13,862 bases of DNA from Sphingomonadaceae bacterium (GCA_947442095.1 CANEVG010000046.1:1-13862); one strand, 5' to 3'. Shown: positions 6,223 to 13,862, numbered from the stretch's first letter. Program-made: numbers and translations. The notes: a model not told the origin generated them from the sequence alone.

Positions 6223-7005
6223 ATGTCCCGAATCACCCCGCTCGCATCTGCCCCTGTCTTGTCCCCATCCCTGCCATCTTCGGCGCTGCCCGCCGGATTG
6301 CAGCGCGGGCTTGCCTCGTCTGCCAAGTCTGCGCGCTGGCGGGCAGGGCTCGCGACCGGTTGCCGCCATGCCGAAGTGTTTGCGGCGGCGGGGGACGCGA
6401 GCGGGGCGGGGCTGGCGCTGGCCCTCGCGCGCGATGCCCTGCAGAGGGAAGAGGACGACCAGCGCCCATGGCTCTGGGTGCAGGACAAGGCGGCAATGCG
6501 GCTTTCCGGCCGACCCTATCGCCCCGGGCTTCCGGTCCATCTGCGCCACCGCCTGATCCATGTTGCCGCCGCCACGCCGGAGGACGCGCTGTTCGCGCTC
6601 GAGGAAGGGCTGCGCTGCCGCGATCTGGTGTTCGTGATCGGGGAGATCGCAGGCAATCCGCGCAGCCTCGATTTCACCGCCTCGCGCCGCCTCAGCCTTG
6701 CGGCGGAAAAGCACGGCACCGCGCTGTGGCTGGTGCGGCTCGATGCGCGCGCCGATCTCGGTTCAGCCCGCATGCGTTGGCGGGCCGCCGCCGCGCCTTC
6801 GCCGCCGCCGCGCTGGAACCCGCAGGCCCCCGGCAAGGCCACATGGTCAGCCGAATTGTTCCGCGCCCACACCTTTCAACCCGGACACTGGACCTTGCGC
6901 GATGACGGTATCGAACTCGCCAGCGACCCTGTCATCACCACTTCCGCGCCGGATCATGGCGATCTGGTGCGTGGATCTGGCGCTCGATCGCTGGCGGCTG
7001 GCTGA
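6223..7005 (+). CDS. imuA: ImuA, translesion-synthesis accessory protein
   Basis: ImuA is a RecA/SulA-like cofactor of the ImuB-DnaE2 mutasome, which copies damaged DNA during the SOS response. The 260-residue protein has the ImuA layout: an N-terminal GCRHAEVFAAA segment, a degenerate nucleotide-binding region (AGDASGAGLALALA, with no intact Walker A lysine), then LWVQDKAA, HRLIHVAAATPEDALFALEEGLRC, VFVIGEI and a SRRLSLAAEKHGTALWLVR block where RecA-like folds place the core strands. I chose ATG 6223. A TTG at 6205 is also in frame but lies upstream of the LexA box and inside the predicted promoter. ATG 6223 has no clear Shine-Dalgarno and the promoter predicts a transcript starting at or next to it, so the mRNA may be leaderless. 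The 3' end overlaps imuB by 50 bp. Confidence 0.88.
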   Translation: MSRITPLASAPVLSPSLPSSALPAGLQRGLASSAKSARWRAGLATGCRHAEVFAAAGDASGAGLALALARDALQREEDDQRPWLWVQDKAAMRLSGRPYRPGLPVHLRHRLIHVAAATPEDALFALEEGLRCRDLVFVIGEIAGNPRSLDFTASRRLSLAAEKHGTALWLVRLDARADLGSARMRWRAAAAPSPPPRWNPQAPGKATWSAELFRAHTFQPGHWTLRDDGIELASDPVITTSAPDHGDLVRGSGARSLAAG

Positions 7006-8512
7006 AGGCTGCGCGCGCGGGCCAGAGGCTTTGGCCGCGGCGGACGCCGCGCCGCTCGCGCTGATTGCCGAAACCGCGCACGGCCCGCGCATCGCCGCCA
7101 CCAATGCTGCCGCCATGGCGCAGGGCGTGCGCACTGGCGTCATGCTGGCCGATGCGCGCACGCTTTGCCCCGCGCTTGCCGTGCGCCCGGCTGATCCGGC
7201 GGGCGATCTTGCGTTTCTGGAGCGCCTCGCGCTGTGGGCGCAGCGCTGGGGCCCATGGAGCGCGCTTGATGCGCCAGACGGGCTGGTGATTGACACCACT
7301 GGCACCGCGCATCTGTTCGGCGGCGAGGGCGCGCTGCTCGCCGATGCGCGCAGGCAGTTCTCAGCGCGAGGCCTTGCCGCGCGCGCTGCCATCGCGCCAA
7401 CGGCAGGCGCGGCCTGGGCCTTGGCGCATTATGGCGCGCACTCCGGGCCGGATGGCGCGATTCTGGAAGGCGATGACCCGATGGACCGCCTCGTTGCGCT
7501 GCCCGTCGCGGCCTTGCGGCTTGATGATGACGTCCTGCTCCTCCTGCGCCGCCTCGGTCTGAAACGGCTGGGTGATCTCGCGGGCATCGGGCGTGAGGCC
7601 CTGGCTCGGCGCTTCCGCAATCGCCGCTCGCCCGGTGCGAACCCGCTGGTGCGGCTCGACCAGCTCTTGGGCCGCGTGCCCGAACCCTTGCTGCCGGTGA
7701 TCGGCACGGAAATGCCCATGGTTCAGCGCCGCCTTGCCGAGCCGATTCGCCACCGCGAACTGCTCGACCGCGTGGTCGCCGATCTGGCGGCGGACATGGC
7801 GCGGCTGCTCGAAGGATTGGGGCAGGGCGCGCGGCGGCTCGAACTGGCCTCATGGAAGGTCGATGGTGAAGTGCTCGTGCGGCGGCTCGAAATGGCCGCA
7901 GCAGCGCGCGATCCCGCGCATGTTTGCCGCCTGTTCGCCGCGCGGCTCGATGATCTCGATGCGGGCTTCGGCATCGAACTCGTCCGCTTGCGCGCACCGT
8001 GGACCGAGCCGCTCGTCATGGGTCAGGCCGAACTCGATGCGGCGGCCGAGCAGCACGGCACCAGCCTTGCCGCCTGTATCGACCGGCTGACCGTGCGGCT
8101 GGGCGCAGAGGCCGTGCGCCGCCCGTTGCCGCGCGCCAGCCACTTGCCCGAACGCGCGCAGCGCTGGGCCCCGGCGCTGGAACCCTTGCCCGGCCTTCAG
8201 GAAGACTTCGCGTTCCACGAGCGGCCCCTCAAGCTGCTCGACCGGCCTGAACCGATCGCGGTGATCTATGAAGCGCCCGACGGGCTCCCCCGCCTGTTCC
8301 GCTGGCGCGGCGGGGTGCACGAGATCGCGCGCGCCGAAGGGCCCGAGCGCATCGCGCCCGAATGGTGGCGCGAACGCTCCACGGTGCGGCTGCGTGATTA
8401 CTACCGGATCGAAGACAGCACCGGCCGCCGCTATTGGATCTATCGCCACGGCCTTGCCAGCGACGGCCGCGGCGGCGCGCCCGAATGGTTTCTGCAGGGG
8501 CTCTGCGCGTGA
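6956..8512 (+). CDS. imuB: ImuB, inactive Y-family polymerase homologue
   Basis: 518 residues. In characterised systems ImuB is the hub of the SOS mutasome: it binds the beta clamp, ImuA and DnaE2 but does not polymerise. The N-terminus has a Y-family-like strand with Asp7 (IWCVDLALDRW). At the site of the usual S-(I/L)-D-E motif it reads APDGLVIDTTGTAHLFGG (about 106-123), so the catalytic Glu is replaced by Gly, as is normal for ImuB. A helix-hairpin-helix-like stretch lies at about 187-220 (LRRLGLKRLGDLAGIG). The C-terminal signature includes RPLKLLDRPEPI, GPERIAPEWW, RDYYRIED and PEWFLQGLCA. The start is ATG 6956, where homology begins; the frame upstream to 6698 is Arg/Pro-rich shadow of imuA. 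There is no clear Shine-Dalgarno, so translation is probably coupled to imuA. I could not fix a clamp-binding motif with confidence. Confidence 0.93.
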   Translation: MAIWCVDLALDRWRLAEGCARGPEALAAADAAPLALIAETAHGPRIAATNAAAMAQGVRTGVMLADARTLCPALAVRPADPAGDLAFLERLALWAQRWGPWSALDAPDGLVIDTTGTAHLFGGEGALLADARRQFSARGLAARAAIAPTAGAAWALAHYGAHSGPDGAILEGDDPMDRLVALPVAALRLDDDVLLLLRRLGLKRLGDLAGIGREALARRFRNRRSPGANPLVRLDQLLGRVPEPLLPVIGTEMPMVQRRLAEPIRHRELLDRVVADLAADMARLLEGLGQGARRLELASWKVDGEVLVRRLEMAAAARDPAHVCRLFAARLDDLDAGFGIELVRLRAPWTEPLVMGQAELDAAAEQHGTSLAACIDRLTVRLGAEAVRRPLPRASHLPERAQRWAPALEPLPGLQEDFAFHERPLKLLDRPEPIAVIYEAPDGLPRLFRWRGGVHEIARAEGPERIAPEWWRERSTVRLRDYYRIEDSTGRRYWIYRHGLASDGRGGAPEWFLQGLCA

Positions 8513-8533
8513 TACGCGCCGCCATGACGCCAC

Positions 8534-11500
8534 ATGCCTGACACGCCGCTCACCCCGGCGCGGCGGCATGTCGCACCTGATGAGGAGGCGCGCGCACCGC
8601 TGCGCGCCCCGTTTGTAGAACTCGGCCTCGCCACCTGCTTCTCATTCCTGCGCGGCGCGTCCGATCCGGTCGATCTCGTGCTCGCCGCGCACCGGCTCGG
8701 CTATGACGCCATGGGCGTGGCCGACGCCAATTCGATGGCGGGCGTGGTGCGCATCCACGGCGAGGCGCAGACGCTTGGCCTCAGGCCCGTTATCGGCTGC
8801 CGGATCGAGACGACCGAGGGCCTCGCCTTCCTTGCCTATCCTGCAAACCGCACGGCCTATGGGCAGCTTTGCGCGCTGATTTCTGCCGGACGCATGGCGC
8901 GGCTTGACGGCACCTGGCAGGCCAAGGGGGTGTGCGAGATCGACCTCGCGCTGCTTGCGGCACATGCAGAAGGCGTCCACCTCGTGCTGCTAGCGCCGCG
9001 CCATCTGGACCAGGTGTTTACGATCGAAGTGGAAAGCAACGTGGTCCCGCTCGCGGGAGGGGTTAGGGGTAGGCCAGAGCCAGACGCCGCGCCCGATCAG
9101 CTCACCCCCGACCCCTTCCGCATGTGGGAGGGGAGAGAAGTATCCCTGCCTTTTCCTGCACTTGTCCCCCATCTTGTCCACAGCCTGCCCAGCTTGCGCC
9201 ACCTGGCTGCAAGCTATCTCTACAGCGGCGATGATGTGGCGCGGATCAGCGCGCTGGACGCCATGGCGCGCACGCACGGGCTCGCGCTTCTGGCCACCAA
9301 CGATGTGCTGTATCACGAGGCCGCGCGGCGACCCCTGCAGGACGTGATGACCGCGATCCGTCATAGGACCACAGTGGCGCGCGCGGGGCACCTGCTGCAC
9401 CCCAATGCCGAGCGGCATCTCAAGTCCCCTGCCGAGATGGTGCGCCTGTTCGAACGCTGGCCCCATGCCATCACCGCCGCGCGCGATCTGGCCGATGCCT
9501 GCCGGTTCAGCCTTGAAGAACTGCGCTATGAATACCCGGAGGAGATCTGCCCCGAAGGCCATGAACCTCAGACATGGCTTGAACGGCTGACCTGGGCCGG
9601 GGCGGCAGGGCGCTATCCATCCGGCGTATCTGAATCTGTGCGCGATACGCTGGCGCGCGAACTGGCGCTGATCGGCAAGCTGAACCTTGCAACCTACTTT
9701 CTGACCATCAAGGATATTGTTGATTTTGCACGTAATATAGATCCGCCCATCCTGTGTCAGGGGCGTGGTTCCGCGGCCAATTCGGCGGTGTGCTATTGCC
9801 TTGAGATCACCGCAGTCGACCCCGCACGTCACGCTCTGCTGTTTGACCGGTTCATTTCCGAGGAGCGCAAGGAACCGCCCGACATCGACGTCGATTTCGA
9901 GCACGAGCGGCGCGAGGAAGTGATCCAGTACATCTACCGCCGCTTCGGCCGCCAGCGCGCCGGGCTCTGCGCCACGGTGATCCACTACCGCCCGCGCATG
10001 GCGATCCGCGAGGTGGGCAAGGCGATGGGGTTATCCGAAGATGTGACGGCAGTGCTCGCGCGCACCGTGTGGGGCGGTTGGGGCAGCGAGATTGCCGAGA
10101 AGAACGTGGCGCAGGCCGGACTCGATCTCACCGATCCGCACCTCAAGCGGGTTCTGAAGCTCACCGAACAGATGATTGGCATGCCCCGTCATCTTTCGCA
10201 GCATGTCGGTGGTTTTATCCTCACGCAAGGCCCGCTGACCAAGACGGTACCGATCGGCAATGGCGCGATGCCCGAGCGCAGTTTCATCGAGTGGGACAAG
10301 GACGATATCGAGGCGCTAGGCATCCTCAAGGTCGATGTGCTGGCGCTGGGCATGCTCACCTGCATCCGCAAATGCCTCGATCTGCTGGGCGCGCATCATG
10401 GCCGCGACCTGACGCTTGCCACCGTGCCGCGCGAGGACCCCGAGACGTATGCCATGCTGCGCAAGGGCGATTCGCTGGGGGTGTTTCAGGTGGAAAGCCG
10501 CGCGCAGATGAACATGCTGCCGCGCCTGCGCCCGCGCGAGTTCTATGACCTTGTCATCCAGGTGGCGATCGTGCGCCCGGGGCCGATCCAGGGGGATATG
10601 GTGCACCCTTATCTCAGGCGGCGGCGCGGCGAGGAGGCGGTGAGTATTCCTGCGCCCGGTCCCGCCTTCGGCCCGCCGGACGAGCTGACCTCGATCCTCG
10701 CGCGTACCCTTGGCGTGCCGATCTTTCAGGAGCAGGCGATGAAGATCGCGCTCGATGCCGCCAAGTTCTCCGGTGCGGAGGCCAACCGGCTGCGCAAGGC
10801 CATGGCCACCTTCCGCAGCCGGGGCATGGTCGATGAACTGCAGGACATGATGGTCGAGCGCATGACCGCGCGCGGCTATGACCGCGATTTCGCGCAGCGC
10901 TGCTTCAACCAGATCCGTGGCTTCGGCGAATACGGCTTTCCCGAAAGCCACGCCGCCAGCTTCGCGCACCTCGTCTATGTTTCCAGCTGGCTGAAGTGCC
11001 ATTATCCGGCGGCGTTCGCCTGCGGGCTGCTCAATTCGCAGCCCATGGGCTTCTACGCGCCCGCGCAGATCGTGCGCGATGCGGCTGAGCATGGCGTGGT
11101 GGTGCTGCCAGTGGATGTGAACCGGTCGATGTGGGACTGCACGTTGGAACAGCAGGGTGAGGCCTTGCGCCTCGGCCTCAGGCAAATCGATAGCCTACCC
11201 GAACATGTCGCCGCCGCGCTTGTTTCGGCGCGCGAGGCGGGAGGGCGATTTGCCGATGTTATGGCGCTTAAAGTGCGCGCCGGGCTTTCGCCCGCAATCG
11301 TCGAGCGGCTCGCGGCGGCAGATGCGTTCGGCTCGATGGGCCTCGCGCGGCGGCAGGCGCTGTGGGATGCGCGCAGCCTGATCGCCGCCAATGCTTTGCC
11401 GCTGTTCGCTGCGGCTGATGCGCGCGAGGAGGGGGAGGAGCGCGCACGCACCCGTCTGCCGGTCATGCCGCTATCCGAGGAAGTCGTCGCCGACTACCAG

Positions 11501-11995
11501 ACGCAGCGGCTTTCGCTGAAGGCGCATCCCATGGCTTTCCTGCGACCTGAGCTTGCCGAGCGCGGCTTTGTGCGCGCGGCAGATCTGAGAGACCGGAAGC
11601 TGCGCTCGATGGTGCGCGTGGCGGGCGTGGTGCTGGTGCGCCAGCAGCCGGGCAGTGCCAAGGGGGTGTGCTTCATCACGCTTGAGGACGAGACCGGGGT
11701 GATCAACCTCGTGATATGGCCCGATCTCAAGGAAAAACAGCGCAGCGTGGTGATGGGCGCGCGGCTGATGGAAGTGCGCGGCCGCGTGGAATACGACGAC
11801 GAGGTTATCCACGTGATCGCCCAGCACCTCTTCGATGCGAGCGAAGGCCTTGCGCGCCTCTCTGACGATCCGCTGGAGCCCGCGATGGCCCGCGCTGACG
11901 AGGTCAATCGCCTGGTTCCGGGCCGGGTCCCGCCGCCCGCACGCGGGCATCCCCGCAATGTGCGGGTAATCCCCAAGTCGCGCGACTTTCATTGA
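8534..11995 (+). CDS. dnaE2: Error-prone DNA polymerase DnaE2
   Basis: 1153-residue C-family polymerase that performs translesion synthesis and causes most damage-induced mutation in bacteria carrying ImuA-ImuB. Domains in order: PHP domain (about 27-300; VELGLATCFSFLRGAS, GVADANSMAGVVRIHG, LLATNDVLYH); palm with catalytic carboxylates in PDIDVDFEHERRE (Asp450, Asp452, Asp454) and ILKVDVLALGMLT (Asp601); fingers with GVFQVESRAQMNMLPRLRP, GVPIFQEQAMKIA and GFGEYGFPESHAASFA; helix-hairpin-helix region; OB fold at about 1022-1095 (VAGVVLVRQQPGSAKGVCFITLEDE). The catalytic residues look intact. It exceeds the roughly 1050-1120 residues I expect for the family, mainly because a palindromic repeat is inserted in frame at about residues 164-206. 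The C-terminus VRVIPKSRDFH is typical of DnaE2. It starts 21 bp after imuB, without a clear Shine-Dalgarno. Expression should follow the LexA-controlled promoter at 6189-6216. Confidence 0.95.
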   Translation: MPDTPLTPARRHVAPDEEARAPLRAPFVELGLATCFSFLRGASDPVDLVLAAHRLGYDAMGVADANSMAGVVRIHGEAQTLGLRPVIGCRIETTEGLAFLAYPANRTAYGQLCALISAGRMARLDGTWQAKGVCEIDLALLAAHAEGVHLVLLAPRHLDQVFTIEVESNVVPLAGGVRGRPEPDAAPDQLTPDPFRMWEGREVSLPFPALVPHLVHSLPSLRHLAASYLYSGDDVARISALDAMARTHGLALLATNDVLYHEAARRPLQDVMTAIRHRTTVARAGHLLHPNAERHLKSPAEMVRLFERWPHAITAARDLADACRFSLEELRYEYPEEICPEGHEPQTWLERLTWAGAAGRYPSGVSESVRDTLARELALIGKLNLATYFLTIKDIVDFARNIDPPILCQGRGSAANSAVCYCLEITAVDPARHALLFDRFISEERKEPPDIDVDFEHERREEVIQYIYRRFGRQRAGLCATVIHYRPRMAIREVGKAMGLSEDVTAVLARTVWGGWGSEIAEKNVAQAGLDLTDPHLKRVLKLTEQMIGMPRHLSQHVGGFILTQGPLTKTVPIGNGAMPERSFIEWDKDDIEALGILKVDVLALGMLTCIRKCLDLLGAHHGRDLTLATVPREDPETYAMLRKGDSLGVFQVESRAQMNMLPRLRPREFYDLVIQVAIVRPGPIQGDMVHPYLRRRRGEEAVSIPAPGPAFGPPDELTSILARTLGVPIFQEQAMKIALDAAKFSGAEANRLRKAMATFRSRGMVDELQDMMVERMTARGYDRDFAQRCFNQIRGFGEYGFPESHAASFAHLVYVSSWLKCHYPAAFACGLLNSQPMGFYAPAQIVRDAAEHGVVVLPVDVNRSMWDCTLEQQGEALRLGLRQIDSLPEHVAAALVSAREAGGRFADVMALKVRAGLSPAIVERLAAADAFGSMGLARRQALWDARSLIAANALPLFAAADAREEGEERARTRLPVMPLSEEVVADYQTQRLSLKAHPMAFLRPELAERGFVRAADLRDRKLRSMVRVAGVVLVRQQPGSAKGVCFITLEDETGVINLVIWPDLKEKQRSVVMGARLMEVRGRVEYDDEVIHVIAQHLFDASEGLARLSDDPLEPAMARADEVNRLVPGRVPPPARGHPRNVRVIPKSRDFH
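9041..9140. repeat. Palindromic repeat element inserted in frame in dnaE2
   Basis: The element has a small hairpin TCCCG/CGGGA (9045-9058, loop CTCG). Long G-rich and C-rich arms follow: AGGGGTTAGGGGT at 9058-9070 can pair with ACCCCCGACCCCT at 9104-9116 in 12 of 13 positions, counting one G-T wobble. A terminal hairpin pairs CCCCTTCC (9112-9119) with GGGAGGGG (9126-9133). This base composition and fold are unlike the flanking dnaE2 codons. The layout resembles short palindromic elements I recall as scattered through sphingomonad genomes. It is read without a stop as about 33 residues (170-203) containing PEPDAAP and MWEGREV, which have no counterpart in the DnaE2 PHP domain. True borders are uncertain: the foreign stretch in the protein may run from about 9020 to 9153. 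Confidence 0.72.
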
Positions 11996-12058
11996 GGCGC
12001 GTTCTTGGCCAAAGTATCCTGCCACAATTCCGCCCAAAGCCGCAGCCATCGTCCATCT

Positions 12059-12547
12059 ATGGAAAGTGTACGCCTTGGACCCGATGATGCCGCGCGCTTC
12101 GTGGCAATGCGCCAGACAGCGCTGGCACAAGAGGCTGCCAGCTTCCGCACGTCGGCTGCCGACGATGCCAAGGTACCACTTGCCGCATGGGCGCAGCGGC
12201 TGGAGCAAGAGCATGTCTACGCCGTCCAGCATGATGGCGAATGGTTGGCGATTGGCGGTCTCTCACGCGACGCGCGCGCCAAGCTTGATCACAAAGGACT
12301 GATCTGGGGCATGTATGTCTCGCCCGGCGCAAGGGGAACAGGGGCTGCAGACCAGTTGTTGGAGGCACTTGTCGCCAGCGGCGTCGCGCTTGGGCTGAGG
12401 CAATTGCAGCTGACCTTGATGGCTGACAACGTCCGCGCGCGGCGGCTCTATGAACGGCATGGCTTTGAGCTCTATGGCACCGAACCAGACTCAGTCTGCC
12501 GCGATGGCATATTCGCCGATGAAGCGCTGATGTGGAAGCGCCTCTAG
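12059..12547 (+). CDS. GNAT-family N-acetyltransferase
   Basis: 162 residues with the GNAT fold, which transfers an acetyl group from acetyl-CoA to an amine. The CoA pyrophosphate loop is MYVSPGARGTGAADQLL (about 85-101), matching the R/Q-x-x-G-x-G/A pattern. Motif B is MADNVRARRLYERHGFELYG (about 121-140). The substrate cannot be read; small-molecule and protein-terminal acetylation are both possible. The start is ATG 12059, because the GNAT domain begins at once (VRLGPDDAARF). The frame extends to TTG 12005, but those 18 residues look unrelated. No clear Shine-Dalgarno is present. The gene lies 63 bp after dnaE2 with no terminator, so it may be read through from the SOS operon. A weak own promoter is possible (TTGAGG 11992-11997, 17-bp spacer, TATCCT 12015-12020). 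It ends 1 bp from the convergent gene. Confidence 0.85.
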   Translation: MESVRLGPDDAARFVAMRQTALAQEAASFRTSAADDAKVPLAAWAQRLEQEHVYAVQHDGEWLAIGGLSRDARAKLDHKGLIWGMYVSPGARGTGAADQLLEALVASGVALGLRQLQLTLMADNVRARRLYERHGFELYGTEPDSVCRDGIFADEALMWKRL

Positions 12548-12548
12548 C

Positions 12549-13862
12549 TCACGTCCGCAGCCGTTCGATCCCCTGCGCCAGCGCGACATAGAGTTTGCCC
12601 ATGTCGGAGGAGAGCAGCGTCACGCCCAAAGCGTGGCCGTCGCGCGTCGAAAGCAGCTGGCGCAGCATCGATTCGAAATCGTGAATGTAGCGGTTCACAT
12701 GGCCGCGGAACTCGGCGTCGGCTTCGTAATGCTGCTGAACCGCGCGCACCTCGGTGTTGTCGAGCAGGCTGACGGCGCGCCGGGTGAAGATGCCGCGGTC
12801 GCCGCGCAAGTATGAGGCCCAGGCGGTTTCCGAGACATCGGCCGAGAGCACTTTGGCAATGTCGATCGAGGTGGAATTGAGCGATTCGGTGATGAGCGCG
12901 GTGCGCCGCGCAAAATCGTTGTCGACGTCTTCCTCGGCCCGTTCGCGTGCGCGTGTGACGCGGTTTTCTAGGTTGCCGGCCAATTCATCGACCTTGGCGA
13001 GCTGGTCCCGCATCTGGATCGCGGTTTCGCGGCTGGCCGAGGCGGCATTGTCGATCGCGTCTTCCAGCCGGGCGATGAGCTCCGCGCCCCGGCCCTGCAG
13101 CACGCGCACGATGGCCGCGTTGCTTTCCTCGCCCAGCTTTTCGGCAAGGGCCTCGATCTCACGGGTTGCGCCGCCGCGCAGATCCTCGCCCACGCGCCCG
13201 GCGGCATCCGTCAGGCTGGCAATCGCACCGGACATGCGGCTGTCGATCTCCTGCGTCAGGGCCTCGCTTTCCTGCTGTGCAGACGCCAGCAGGCCGCGCA
13301 GCTGGTCCAGCCTTGTCTGCTGCTCGGACGCATGGCCGACAAAGGTTTTCTGCAGACGCGCCATCTCGGCCATCGCAGCCTTAAGGTCGGTGCGCGTCGT
13401 CTCGACATGCTGCGACAAGGCGCGGCCATTCTCAGTTGCATTGCCAAGCGTACTGCGCAAATCATTGATGCGGTTTTCAAAACCTCCAAGCCCAGCCTCA
13501 GCGGTGCCAAGCGCTTCGGGCAGCCGGGTGCTGGCGTGTTCGCTGCCCGCCTGGATCAGTTCGAGCAGCCGTACCGCCGAATCGGACAGCGTATCGATGT
13601 GCCCGTCCGTACCGGCCAAGGCTTCGCGCATGTCGATCAGCCGCTGGTTGACCTTGGCCAGCGCGCGGTCGACCGCGTCCGTCGTTGCGTCGCTCTGCTC
13701 GCCGGATATGCGCAAGGTGGCCGTGAAAGCGGCAACACGCTCGGCAATCGCATCGCAATGATTGCCCAGAAGCCGGGCTTCCTCGAGCTGGCGCTGGCGC
13801 TGGGCTTCCACAGCGGTGTCCAGATCGGCAAGCTTGCGGGCCAGCGCGTCTGCCGCTTCGGC
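12549..13862 (-). CDS. Coiled-coil protein with conserved C-terminal domain, 3' part (5' end outside window)
   Basis: The minus-strand frame is open to the window edge, so the visible 437 residues are the C-terminal part; the GTG at 13811 is not the true start. Most of it (to about residue 310 of the visible part) is polar, Ala/Glu/Arg/Leu-rich and almost free of Pro, with heptad-like spacing, so long coiled coils are predicted (LAKVNQRLIDMREALAG, RLEDAIDNAASASRETA, NLENRVTRARERAEED). The last 110 or so residues differ: ITESLNSTSIDIAKVLSADV, WASYLRGDRGIFTRRAV, VNRYIHDFESMLRQLLS and LLSSDMGKLYVALAQGIERL. This looks like a compact helical domain. No membrane segment or enzyme motif is visible here. 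A structural or polar-scaffold protein with N-terminal membrane anchors (TipN-like) is one possibility; this is inference. I do not assign a name. Confidence 0.7.
   Translation of the reverse strand, partial: AEAADALARKLADLDTAVEAQRQRQLEEARLLGNHCDAIAERVAAFTATLRISGEQSDATTDAVDRALAKVNQRLIDMREALAGTDGHIDTLSDSAVRLLELIQAGSEHASTRLPEALGTAEAGLGGFENRINDLRSTLGNATENGRALSQHVETTRTDLKAAMAEMARLQKTFVGHASEQQTRLDQLRGLLASAQQESEALTQEIDSRMSGAIASLTDAAGRVGEDLRGGATREIEALAEKLGEESNAAIVRVLQGRGAELIARLEDAIDNAASASRETAIQMRDQLAKVDELAGNLENRVTRARERAEEDVDNDFARRTALITESLNSTSIDIAKVLSADVSETAWASYLRGDRGIFTRRAVSLLDNTEVRAVQQHYEADAEFRGHVNRYIHDFESMLRQLLSTRDGHALGVTLLSSDMGKLYVALAQGIERLRT

Noticed and set aside
6698..6955. N-terminal extension of ImuB to 6698
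   Set aside because: Arg/Pro-rich sequence lying wholly within imuA; ImuB homology begins at ATG 6956.
8570..8600. GAGGAGG at 8582-8588 as a ribosome binding site for a later dnaE2 start
   Set aside because: Only a CTG (8600) follows in frame at 12 bases, not a normal start, so ATG 8534 is kept despite its poor Shine-Dalgarno.
9041..9140. dnaE2 as a pseudogene because of the inserted repeat
   Set aside because: The frame is preserved, there is no stop, and all catalytic motifs downstream are intact.
11952..11966. Hairpin CCCGCA-ATG-TGCGGG near the dnaE2 end, considered as a terminator
   Set aside because: It lies inside the coding region, has only 6 bp and no T-run follows.
12754..13761. 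335-residue plus-strand open frame opposite the coiled-coil gene
   Set aside because: Ser/Arg/Ala-rich low-complexity translation produced by antisense reading of GC-rich codons; the minus-strand frame is the one with protein-like structure.

Overview
The window reads as chromosomal DNA from a high-GC alphaproteobacterium, most likely of the order Sphingomonadales (Novosphingobium/Erythrobacter-like). The evidence is the uniformly GC-rich codon use, an alphaproteobacterial-type LexA box (GAAC-N7-GAAC) in front of an imuA-imuB-dnaE2 cassette, and a G/C-rich palindromic repeat of a kind I recall from sphingomonad genomes. The taxon is inferred by eye, not by search. Almost all of the sequence is coding, and I see no tRNA, rRNA, CRISPR array, transposase or phage gene.

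Layout. Bases 2-1159 (+) hold the 3' part of a TPR-repeat protein. Bases 1246-2313 (+) encode a CaiB/BaiF-type acyl-CoA racemase/transferase with the full AMACR catalytic set. It meets a minus-strand pair tail to tail: panB (3437-4306), the ketopantoate hydroxymethyltransferase of pantothenate/CoA synthesis, followed by a DUF475/TerC-like membrane protein (2321-3388). A 261-bp divergent intergenic region with a perfect 10-bp inverted repeat separates panB from a cationic-amino-acid-type APC permease (4568-6085, +), which ends at a strong intrinsic terminator (6112-6142).

Bases 6189-11995 hold an SOS mutagenesis operon: promoter plus LexA box, imuA (6223-7005), imuB (6956-8512) and dnaE2 (8534-11995). 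ImuA and the catalytically degenerate Y-family protein ImuB are accessory factors that bring the error-prone C-family polymerase DnaE2 to damaged DNA. A GNAT acetyltransferase (12059-12547) follows on the same strand and may be co-transcribed. It ends one base short of a convergent coiled-coil gene (12549-13862, -) that runs off the window.

The most unusual points are a palindromic element of about 100 bp inserted in frame in the PHP domain of dnaE2; a LexA box that overlaps the predicted -10 and abuts the imuA start codon, suggesting a leaderless mRNA; and the spaced inverted repeat between panB and the permease. The SOS cassette is a known system. I do not see convincing evidence of a wholly new system.
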